Of a stretch of DNA of 64,000 nucleotides, positions 8,902 through 19,000 are shown piece after piece. The notes under the pieces are model-generated. The model was not told where the DNA came from. It searched no databases and was given only the letters and a program-made list of their open reading frames with translations. The position numbers were made by a program, and so were the translations under genes. Each line of letters begins with the position of its first letter. Position 1 is the first letter of the stretch. This stretch comes from Jaenimonas drosophilae (lineage: Eukaryota; Euglenozoa; Kinetoplastea; Trypanosomatida; Trypanosomatidae). The stretch covers positions 84,066-148,065 of the forward strand of contig JASAON010001643.1 in NCBI GenBank assembly GCA_030849065.1. The letters run 5' to 3'.

Positions 8902-10350
8902 ATGGCTGCCACCGCCGCTTCCACCTTTGTTCGTGTAGGGGCCCTCTCCTGCCAGCGAAACTCCTTTTTGCGTGAGCTCTCCACCGTCGTCGTGTCTTCT
9001 GAGGAGGTGAAGGGAACGAAGAAGGCCCCACAGACCACCTATGACCTCATGTGTGCTGACTCTGTCTTGTTTCCTGAAGGCGGCGGTCAACCCTGCGACC
9101 ACGGCACCTTGACCTTCGCAGCCAGTAGTGGCGAGGAGTCTATGGCCCCCATCACCGCCGTCGTTCGCCGTGGAGATCGGTGCATCCTCAACAGTCCAGT
9201 TCCTATCCCTGTCGGTGCAACAGTCCTGCAGAAGGTTGATTGGAAGCGCCGCATGGATCACATGCAGCACCACACTGGACAGCATCTTTTGACGGCGGTG
9301 GTTGAACGCGAGGATACCTTGCACCTTCCCACCGCCAGCTGGTCCTTGACGCACCCCTTCTGCTTCATTCAGCTTGATGCGGCGTCGGTGCATTCAGATG
9401 CCTCAAGTCCTTACGCCAAGTACTTTACGAAGGAGAAGAAGATCACAGACGAAATGGTGGACAAGATTCAGGATGCCTGCAACGATGCGATCAAGCGTGG
9501 GGTTCTAGTTCAGTGTGACACCTTTGCTTCACGTGAAGTGTACCAAGCAGAGCAGGATAAGCGGCGTGAGGAGGAGGAGCGCGCTGGCGGTGCGGCTGCC
9601 TTCCGCAGTCGTGGAATTCCTGAGGATGTGACTGGGCCCATTCGTATCATCTCACTGGAGGACATTGACAGCTGCACATGCTGTGGAACCCACCTTCATC
9701 ACTTGTCGGAGCTCCAGGCGATGGTTCTCCTTCACCAGGAGGTGAAGGGCTCCACCGTGAAGCTCTTCTTCATTACTGGTGAGCGTGCACTGAAACACCT
9801 GCGAGAGATGCATCATCGAGAGCGTAGCCTTACGGTTGAGCTTGGGGGATGCCAACCAGAGGACTTCGTTCCTACCGTTCAGAAGCGCTCCAAGGCCTTC
9901 ACTGAAATGGAGAAAAAGATGAAGCGCTGGACGTTGGAGCTGGCGGACGGAGAAGCACAGGAGCTCATACAGCAGCTAAGCAGCAGTCCAGACGGCGCAC
10001 GCCGTGTACTCACGTTGCGGCGTGACGACGTGGAGTTGGAGTTCTTCAATGCTGTACGCACCAAGTTGAATGAGGCGGGGTACACCGAAGTGGTCTTGGT
10101 TGCTGCATGGGCCATTGATGTTGCCGCTGCTGCCTGCTCACACAAGGTCGTCCCCACCAAAGACGTTAATGGTCAAGTCTTCGTCACGGGCCCAGCGGAG
10201 GTGGTTGGCCCCATCGCAGATATCGTCAAGTCCGTCATGGTGGAAGTGAAGGGTGGGGTCTCCAAGATGGGCTTTCGCGGGAAGGGGAGCCTGAAGCAGT
10301 GGGCAGACCTCGTTACAGCCCTTCCACCCACCTGGGACGCACAACAGTAA
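8902..10350 (+). CDS. AARSD1: Alanyl-tRNA editing protein, AlaX-II/AARSD1 type
   Basis: 482 aa from ATG 8902, the first Met before the conserved start. The N-terminal part resembles the AlaRS beta-barrel, with ADSVLFPEGGGQPCDHG at about 52-68. The editing site follows, with HHTGQHLL at 123-130, whose HxxxH histidines bind zinc. The second half of the zinc site is CTCCGTHLHHL at about 258-268. These stand-alone proteins hydrolyse Ser-tRNA(Ala) (and Gly-tRNA(Ala)), clearing mischarged tRNA missed by alanyl-tRNA synthetase. The C-terminal 150 residues resemble the AlaRS C-Ala-like tail found in AlaX-II/AARSD1. The catalytic zinc ligands all appear intact. No targeting signal is obvious, so cytosolic action is inferred. 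Confidence 0.9.
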   Translation: MAATAASTFVRVGALSCQRNSFLRELSTVVVSSEEVKGTKKAPQTTYDLMCADSVLFPEGGGQPCDHGTLTFAASSGEESMAPITAVVRRGDRCILNSPVPIPVGATVLQKVDWKRRMDHMQHHTGQHLLTAVVEREDTLHLPTASWSLTHPFCFIQLDAASVHSDASSPYAKYFTKEKKITDEMVDKIQDACNDAIKRGVLVQCDTFASREVYQAEQDKRREEEERAGGAAAFRSRGIPEDVTGPIRIISLEDIDSCTCCGTHLHHLSELQAMVLLHQEVKGSTVKLFFITGERALKHLREMHHRERSLTVELGGCQPEDFVPTVQKRSKAFTEMEKKMKRWTLELADGEAQELIQQLSSSPDGARRVLTLRRDDVELEFFNAVRTKLNEAGYTEVVLVAAWAIDVAAAACSHKVVPTKDVNGQVFVTGPAEVVGPIADIVKSVMVEVKGGVSKMGFRGKGSLKQWADLVTALPPTWDAQQ

Positions 10351-10709
10351 TGCAGTCACCCAATATGAGACAAGCTGTCCACCTTGAACGTCACCACCTT
10401 GCCCACGTGGCTGGTGAGGAACGGGTGTGCACTGGTGTGCTACGCCTCTCCATCCCCCTTCACACACATTGACAATCATCAAATTCATCATCTATCGTGT
10501 ATTCGCAGACACCGCCACGCACTGAGAGTATCTCTGAAGTGCACCCATATGCTACGACGCGATTGCCGCATTCATATCCCAGTCAACTGTTTTTTTTTCC
10601 CCATGTTCACTTCATCATTGTCAATGCTCGCTCATGCAGGTTTCATGAAGCTGATACTCTAGCACACATCATCGGCATTACTTTCTAGTAGCTGGTGCCC
10701 ATACAGGGT
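10351..10709. other. Intergenic spacer
   Basis: No gene is seen in this 359-base spacer. A run of nine T followed by CCCC near 10589-10602 and a later AG (about 10660-10690) form a plausible trans-splice acceptor for the F-box gene. Confidence 0.45.
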
Positions 10710-12707
10710 ATGCTCAGTCCTGACACATCAACCATATCCACGCCAACATGTCCCTCTGAACTATTCTTCGATGACGGAGAGGACTCCACCACCTCCACTG
10801 ATCTAAGCACCAGTTCGTCAGGTCTAACCCCAGGTGCAGGACCGTCAAACCACTACCATGTTACACGTCGGTCCTCATCCACAGCGCCACAGGATGGCCG
10901 ACGCACCGCAGGGGATCTCCCTATCGATCTCATTCGTCAGGTGCTGCGCTTCCTCCCTGTTCGTGACATCCTCCGCTCAATTGCGTTGGTGTGCCGTGCA
11001 TACTGCACGATCACCTTACGGGAGCCGTTCTTTTGGCGAGATCGTTGCCGACAGCACCTTCTATCACAGGATGGGTTTGGTGGTCTCCTCTACATTCGTC
11101 AAGATGTGTATAGGGGTTCCAGAGCACCTCTACGCTCTCTCTCCTTGTACCCGTCAACCATGCACCTATCTCCTCTGACGGATGATGGGAGGGCAAACTT
11201 CAGCTACCTTGTCGGTGTCCCTCGACTAATTCTCGATGCAGACGCTAGCTCTGGTAACGCCTCCGCCGCGGGCTTCCCCGCGGTTCCCGTCGACGTACAG
11301 CTATGCCTGCAGCATATCCTGGATGATCTTGCATCTCACTCTGTCCACTGCTTTACTGACCCTCCAGTTCGGTTATGTGACGGTACCTCCCTTGCACACG
11401 AGGTGGTGTGCTCAAGGTGGGCACGACAGATTCGCCGAGCAATGCTTTTTGTTGAAGGAAGCATGCCCAAATTCAACCATGAATCAACCGAGTGGAAGCA
11501 ACGAGGCGTCCTGGATTCCTCCAAGACTGTGCGAATGACCGTCTTTGATGCTGAAGATCATCGGCCTCGGCCGGTAGACTTCACTGAGTACTCAGACTTG
11601 GTGGCCCATCTGAAGCATTGTCTGCAACGCTGTTGGCATCTGTGCTACACCATCAACTTTACCCTTCTTCTGAAACACAAACAATTTGTTCGACCCATAG
11701 GCGATGGGCCTGAACCTGCCAACTCTCTCTTCCACGTGATGATGACGCACACAAACCTCCAACGTCAAAGTGACTGCTATCCATTTCTTGTGGCAGCCTC
11801 CGGCTCGGGTACTTCAGCCACAGAGGCACGACTTTACGGGGTCGGGGTTGTCTTTCCTGTGGCAACCAGCATGGCAAATTGGAAGTCGTGGAGCGCAGTG
11901 GTGGCACGCCAACGTGGTGCCACAATCTCCGATGGGGACCATTGTGCCAGCAGCCTTTGTGTGGACGATGATCCTCGGGCTGTGGGTCTCGTGTTGGGGG
12001 CTCTACCCGCGCCATCCTCACAGCTGCCGCATGAAGACATCGATCGCCACGCGTCAGCAAGTGGGTCCCCATCCCGGGAGGATCTCGTCCACAGTCCAAC
12101 ATTTTCCCTTGACATCCCACCTGATCATGAATTCCAGCCTACGTCGTTACCTGACTTTCTTCTGTTTCCTCTGAAACACATCTTGGTCTACGTCTACATG
12201 CTGGAGCACATCACCTTCTCCGATACGAATCACCACCTCTGGGAAGACCCCTACGAGCTAAAGTACGCCATTTGTAGCCGCATCGTCAGCCCAACAGGAG
12301 ATGCGGTGGAGTGCCGCTTCTTTTACTCTCACTTGGTACGAAATCCACGGATGTACGTTTCCATGAGCTTTGCGGAAACCAAACTTCCGTTGGCGACAAT
12401 CCAGCAAGTATTTTCTGGTGACGTTGAACGAAATCTGCAGGAACTCTTCAAGGGCGGTTACGGTCGGGTGGAGGTGGACATACGACCAACAGTCAGCAGA
12501 GAGAACTTTCTTCAGCTGCGGAATACGCTTGGGCTTCCATTGAACTTTCCCGTGGCGTTGCTGTGGAATGTTGTACTGTTCGCCACTTGTATTGGTGCTA
12601 CGGTGTTGGACAGCCACTTGGCCTCTACCCTTCTGCAGTACGACATGACCTTCACCGATGCACTGGAACTGGCGTTTTCCAAAGAGGAACTGCTTGGAAT
12701 TCCGTAG
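10710..12707 (+). CDS. F-box protein
   Basis: 665 aa from the first ATG at 10710. A Ser/Thr-rich disordered leader (about residues 1-65) precedes an F-box at about 68-112: the core DLPIDLIRQVLRFLPVRD, a conserved Cys/aromatic segment LVCRAYCTI and the terminal FWRDRC. F-boxes bind Skp1 and bring substrates to SCF (Cullin-1) ubiquitin ligases. The remaining ~550 residues show no Kelch, WD40 or LRR repeats that I can recognise, so the substrate side is unknown. The region around residues 300-400 and the C-terminal 150 residues look globular. The F-box is clear; the overall function is a generic inference. Confidence 0.75.
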   Translation: MLSPDTSTISTPTCPSELFFDDGEDSTTSTDLSTSSSGLTPGAGPSNHYHVTRRSSSTAPQDGRRTAGDLPIDLIRQVLRFLPVRDILRSIALVCRAYCTITLREPFFWRDRCRQHLLSQDGFGGLLYIRQDVYRGSRAPLRSLSLYPSTMHLSPLTDDGRANFSYLVGVPRLILDADASSGNASAAGFPAVPVDVQLCLQHILDDLASHSVHCFTDPPVRLCDGTSLAHEVVCSRWARQIRRAMLFVEGSMPKFNHESTEWKQRGVLDSSKTVRMTVFDAEDHRPRPVDFTEYSDLVAHLKHCLQRCWHLCYTINFTLLLKHKQFVRPIGDGPEPANSLFHVMMTHTNLQRQSDCYPFLVAASGSGTSATEARLYGVGVVFPVATSMANWKSWSAVVARQRGATISDGDHCASSLCVDDDPRAVGLVLGALPAPSSQLPHEDIDRHASASGSPSREDLVHSPTFSLDIPPDHEFQPTSLPDFLLFPLKHILVYVYMLEHITFSDTNHHLWEDPYELKYAICSRIVSPTGDAVECRFFYSHLVRNPRMYVSMSFAETKLPLATIQQVFSGDVERNLQELFKGGYGRVEVDIRPTVSRENFLQLRNTLGLPLNFPVALLWNVVLFATCIGATVLDSHLASTLLQYDMTFTDALELAFSKEELLGIP

Positions 12708-13087
12708 AACCTGCTCTCCAGAATGAGACGTCCGTTCATTAAACCCATACAAAATCGTCTTCCTCCCTGAGCTCCTCTGATGCCTTGGCCCTGCGGCCCA
12801 CAACCACAACACTCGCAACGCTGATCACTGCGGTAGGTGCTGCATTCGTCCTCCCTATCATCCACGTTCCGACTCTCCCTATCCCTTTTGCTGGTTCTCT
12901 TGCTTTGTGTAGATCAGGAACGCCTTGTGATAACCTCTCCACGGGGTGATCGGCTTGATGTCGATTTGATACTCTGTGGCCTGCGTTCGCTTTGTACAAC
13001 CAAACTCCGTAGCTGCGGTGTTTTTTCTTCTTCACCCCCCGTTTGACGCGGAGGGATTGGACGAGCCAGTCAGCCTCTCATCCATCC
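12708..13087. other. Intergenic spacer
   Basis: No gene is seen in this 380-base spacer. Pyrimidine-rich tracts lie at about 12845-12905 and 13020-13045 (ttttttcttcttcacccccc). The latter, followed by AG near 13065, is the likely acceptor for the giant gene. Confidence 0.45.
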
Positions 13088-16000
13088 ATGGCGCGGCAAG
13101 CTGTGCGAAGAGGATACACCACAGTGTGGACCCTTGCTTGGTATCCACGACTGTGGTGCTTCCCTCGTCTTCAGAGGAGATGGGGAAGTGAAATCCTTAG
13201 TACAACGCCTGCTTCGTCAGCGTCTCCACCTTCTACAGCAATGGCTGGCCTGTCTACCGCTCGAGATCTGCAGGCCGCTCTCATGAGCCTAGCTCAGGAA
13301 CAGAGGCCACTGGATGCATCTACTTCCGACTCTGTGTCTCAAGCTGCAATACAGACCAAATCAAAGAGCAACAATTCCACCTCATCTTCTGATCAATCTG
13401 TTGGAACGAGTCCAGAGGATGAAGGATGGCGACAGGTGGCTGGTGAAGCCGCATTGTTGTCACGCATGCTCCTCAACAAACGACGACGATCAGACAGAGT
13501 CATGAGGAACCATCACGATTCATCTCCGCAGCGGATAAGTCATTCATCACTCACACCGATCCCCACAGCTTCACCTCCAGTCCCGACGACGTCATCGGTG
13601 TGGATGCAGGCACTCACCATGTTCAGTGCCTCGCTCCAACAAGCGGTGACTCCAACCACGCAGCACATCAATCTACTTCTGGCAATTATCGCAAAGGAAA
13701 GGGTCTGGCGTAGTGTGGATGAGGTGGAGAGGTTCTATCTACGCTTCGTAGAATCGGCCAAAAGCCTGCGCGAGGAAAGGGAGGCCCGTCTTGAAGCGGC
13801 AACAGAAGCGTACTCTGAAGGCCTGCTCGCTCGACACCGTGGCCCTCGACGTGAAGAAGTCCTGTACGACTCCGATGATATGGTGGGTGATGATTCACCT
13901 GAGCCGTCACCATTTGCTCAGCAGGTACGATTGCGTCATGAGATTCGTGAGCTACGATCCGTGGAACACTCCTTGCTTCCCAACGCGCAGACATTTGGAA
14001 TCCTCATGGATGCCGCGATGGAGAGGGGGTTGTGGATGGCCGCACTGGGCTACTTCGACTCTATCCTTGACGCCAGCATGAACGTGACCGAGGCAGTCCT
14101 GGCGTTGGCACTGCGCGCATGTCTAGCAGGCGGGGCCTTGACTCCATGGGCCATAACCGCAGATGATGACGCTGGTGCGTCGACAACACAACGGCTTCCG
14201 TTGAAGACAAATCAACGTGGACCAGCGCTGCGCGCGTCCGCGTTACCTCGACACACAAGTCAAGCCGCGCAAACCACCTCCACCCCGTCGAGACCTCCGC
14301 TCCTGTGGGAAACAGCCTATGAATGGTTTTTGTGGTGGAGTCCAAATCATGCGGCGCCGTCCACGGTCTACTTGATGGTGCAGCTCCTCCAAGCAGCTGG
14401 AGAGTCAGGAAAGATTATCCACCTCTACCACACATGTACAGGGGCATTCGCGGCAGATGAGGTCGGCGGCTTCGCCACCTGCTGGGATGCTGTCAGTGCA
14501 AACTCGAATGAGCATCATCCCACTGTGGCAGCCCTCTGGGAGGCTGTGGGAGATGCAGCACGTGAGCGTGGTGATTGGAAGGTTTCACTGTCTCTGTGGC
14601 AGCAGGCAGCCACTCGGTGGCGACGCCTCGCTGCCAGTCTCATCGCCCCGCCATCTCCACATAGGGTGACGTCAGTGAGTCTGAGTGTTGCTGCTTCACT
14701 CGCTCCATCCAGCTCCTCTCGTCTTCATCAGCTGGCACAGCGGCTGCAAGTTTCCGCTCTTCATACCCTTCGTCGAGTGCATCGATATGCAGATATTCTG
14801 GCACTCTACAGAACGCACGGCTGGTCGGCTGATTCACCGTACCGAAGCTTGTGGACCCCCGAGGCTATCACCTTTGTCGCTCAAGCTGCCTTCGCGACGC
14901 AGAACGTACCGTTGCTCCTGGAGTTGTCTGGGGTAGTGGGGGACACTGAAGGGTCAGCCCCGCCCTGTGCGCCAACATTTGATGTCTTTGACTGCACACT
15001 TCGAGCGATTCAGCAACAAGTGATTCTGTTGTCCCCCGTACGTACTCACGTTACCGGAAGCAATACGAATTGGGTAGAGCTTTCGCAGAACGTGTACGCT
15101 GCCTGCATTCGGCACGCCCTCCACCCACGAGGAACCACCCCGCCGCCAGCAGCTTCCTCGCATGGGCCTCTCATGCAGATGCTGTCGCAAATCCGTGGTC
15201 CCGTAGTCGCCTCGGGCGTGATGAAGCCGCTGTGGCAGCAGGCCCTTGAGCACCTCTCCCATGTTCGTCGCAGCGATGCGGTGATGGTGGCCCTCACCCT
15301 GGACATTCTCGCGCACTCCGCCACCTCACGCCAGCCAAACTCTGCTTCACCACATCCTGCTCTCTGGCAGGCTGCCATGTCCGTCTTCAGTCGGTGTGTG
15401 CAGGATGCCGCAGTCACCCCAACAGAAGATGGGCGGGTTGAGCTCCAGCAACAGCTCGCACTCACCGCGGTCACCGCCTCGGCGGTGACTCAAACCATCA
15501 CGTGGATGTCCTCCCATCAGCCCTTTGCCGCCCTGTCTCTGCTACACCTCTCTCGCACATATCACTGGCTACCGGAGGAACATGGTCAACGACTTCAGCT
15601 CATTGTGCAGGCGGAGGCAGCCCATCACGTCGAGACGAGACTCGCACTCACCAATCCGTTGCCTGTTGCTAGCACGAACGGCGTCTCCTCAACGAGAGCG
15701 ATGGACGACTTTATTGCGTGGGTTGCGACCCGTTCACAGCGTATTGCCCCCCTTGATGGTATGGGCATGTCTCCTGCAGTTGAAGCTGACGCCTCTGTGC
15801 GTCGTGCTTGGGCAAAAATTCTCGATGCCGCCGTCATGTGCATGCAGCAACTTCACCACTCCAGTGAGCCAGCGACCGCATCGCTACACAACTTGATTGG
15901 GGAGTTTCGTGCCGCGTGGAGGCTCGAAGAAGGTAGCACTCCGTCGTCAGTTGTGGCTTGTGGGTCCATGGCACCGGTCATTGTCAACGCTGTTTTGCAG

Positions 16001-19000
16001 CAGGTGATGGTCACTGCCGCACATCGATGGACTCTGTGGCCTTCTTGTCTGGAACTCCTGAGCTATCTTTCATCGCCACTGGCAGCTGGAGCCGCGCCCA
16101 CACGTCCGCCATCGAGTGTCACGACGGTGCGCGTTGTGACCAGTTATGTTCGATGCTGCGACCGGGCTGAGCAGTCTTTTGTCCGACAAGTGGTGCTTGA
16201 TTGGTTGCTGGCCCAGCCATCTCCCAGCCACCCTCAACGGATAGATCAGCTTCCCCTCATTGTCAAGCTGCAGGGCTTGGTAGCGTGGATAACCTCAAAG
16301 GATGGTGACAAGCAGCCACTCCCTCACATCCATCCCTTCACGGCGTTTGAGATGGCTTCTTTGGGGCTTCTTTTCGAGTCTTTGATGTGGGCCTGTCGGC
16401 ATCGGTGTCGTGAGCTCGCCCATGAGTTCTACGTGGTCATGCAGCCTCTTCTTGAGCTCCTTGTACGAGTTCCCTCGGATTCTCGAGGATGGATGGATGT
16501 CAGGGAAGTAGTTGGGGCATCAGACGGAGCTGCTCTGCAACGGCAGTGGGAAAATCTTGCGAGTAGCGCATTGGCCGCTTATGTGGTGTTGCTGCAGTGT
16601 CTCTCAAGTGGAACAAATGACGAAGTACTTCTTCGTTGGCCGTTGATTCACGATGTCTCGGTTAAGCTGATGCAGGCATCCCCGCTTCCTCTTACGGACG
16701 CATCAAGGAGTGTGAGCAACAACAACACCGTGAACGATGGCCATCGCCGCGTGACTTGCTCGCTCGCCGATCAGCTGAGTGCCATCATGGTGAAGCTGTG
16801 CAGGAATCTCCATTCCCTGTCTCGGCCGAGTAGAAGAAGATCACCTCAGCACAACTCCGTTGAATGCTCTACTTCTGACTTTCTGACCCTGCTTCAGCAA
16901 CTCACAGACGAGTGGATCTTTCCTCTATTGTCATCCCATGCCGTCACCTCGGACCCCTCATCCTATGATACGGTACTCCGGTCTACGAAGAAGATCATTG
17001 AGTGCCACTGGAGGACTTACCGTACGCTATTGGAACAGTGGATGGGGTCCCCAAAGGCGGTACCAACGTGCTCCCCGCCGTGGGCGGAGGGGCTCGCTTG
17101 TCGCTTAGCTTCACTCCTCACTGCGGAGCTTCTGTTTCTTTGCGAAGAGAATGACTTCCGCAGGCACCTCCGACAGTGGGCCATTATGACGTCAACGATG
17201 GATGCGGCCACTGTGGATGAAACGGAGGCCGTCATGCACGTTACCTCTACCATCTCCATGCTGGAGTCGGTAGAAGGAATGTACGTCATGCCATCTGATG
17301 GAACACAATCCAGTGGAACCGACCAAGAGCAACGTCATGGAGTTGTGGTGTTGTTTGGTGAGATCGTGGCGGAGCTCACTGCGGAAAAAGTTCAACTCCG
17401 TGAAAGGATGACGAAACCAAACTACGTGAAGGACACGTCTGCAGGACCCAGTGTTGCCCCGTTGGCCCTTCGGCGACTCCAGGAGGCCTCACTGGCGCTA
17501 CTTGTCAGCTCGGCCTGTGAAGGGAATGGTAGCATTGCATCATTGGGGAGCATCGCGTTAGTGCCCACATTGATGTCATGGATGGTGTCACCAAGGGTGT
17601 ACGAACAACTTCTCCAGCTCGTGGAGATGAATGGAGTGGACGCTCTACAACTTGATGGAGCCGTGGTGGAAGTCTTCGCATCCATGGAAAAGGTATATCG
17701 CTGTGGCCACACAGCGCCAAGCCATCCGCTGCCAGCAGGAAAATTTTTGCGCTATCTCGTTTGTTCTCGTGCGCAACGGGTGTCCTTTGCGCTGACCGAA
17801 AACATCGCTATTGCTGCGCTGCGGGCCTTGGCCTGCGATGAGGCGTCGCTCATGGCCTCCCACGCAGAACTTGTCTCCATGCTAACGGCCCACCCTCGAC
17901 TCGTGGCACATGGGCTACTGCCGCTGTGGAGATCAGAAACCTTTACAGCCACCCAAGAAGCTGCGCTGCACACATTCTTTCATCACTTGTTGAGTACCAG
18001 GTTGGTTGGTGGTCCAGCTGCTCGTCAGGCGGTTTGGTGGCTCATCAACACTCGTGGATCCTGCCAGCAGCCAGCTACGTCGGCTGCAGCTGACAGAGAA
18101 GCATGTGGATGCTGGACGACGCAGGATTGGCTGGACTATGCGCAACAACAAGAGGCGCTCGTGTTGGAGCTGCTTCATCTTGACCAAAACGCTGAAGGAT
18201 CCATAGCGGGGTCAGGCGAACCCAAGGCAGCCACGACGCCATCACCAGATGATGTGCGGGCTGCTGCTGCTGCTCTTGTTCCCATTCCTACACCCAAATT
18301 GGAGACAAGAGCCGGCCTGTGGGTTTTCCACGAAAAGGCGGTGTCTGCTCGCCGGCAACGGTCCAACCCCATGACAGCATCATCTGCGGCAGAACTTCTG
18401 CGTTATGTGTTTCAGCCGCGCGACAAGGAATCACGACAGGGGATCTACGTGGAGCACGATGAGCTTGATGCGTTAATGCAACTTGCCGCGAAGCAGCTCT
18501 CCACGCACGAGAAGGAGTCCTTCCAGTACTGCAATCGGTCTAGATCCCCAACGCACCAACTTGCGGGAAGGCTGACGGAGTGGTGCCTAGATCGGCGTAC
18601 GCAGCTGGACCTTCGCTCCCAATTCTACCGACTTGGCACTTCCGACGCACCAACTGTGCTATCCGTGGCAGAGCTGTGGCTCCTCATGCTAGCCAAGCAC
18701 GTGGTTCAAGGTGGTTTCGTGCTTGAGGGCCAACAGGACTACCAACAAGATGCGAGCTCCTCAGCTGAGGCAGTGGATGAGTGGAGGCAATTGTGGACCG
18801 TCGTGGTTCCTCCTTATGCTGTGAGCACGTGGGCTGGCATCAAGGAATGGCTGACGTCCTCGCTAGCACCACGCCCTACGAAGGACTCGTCAGAGTCATC
18901 TAACCTTCCATGGACCACAATTCTCTCGCTGGTTGAGGTGGTTGCCATGGACCTTGGCCGACGTTTCAGTAGAACCAGTCACAAGTCTGCCAGTGGGCTC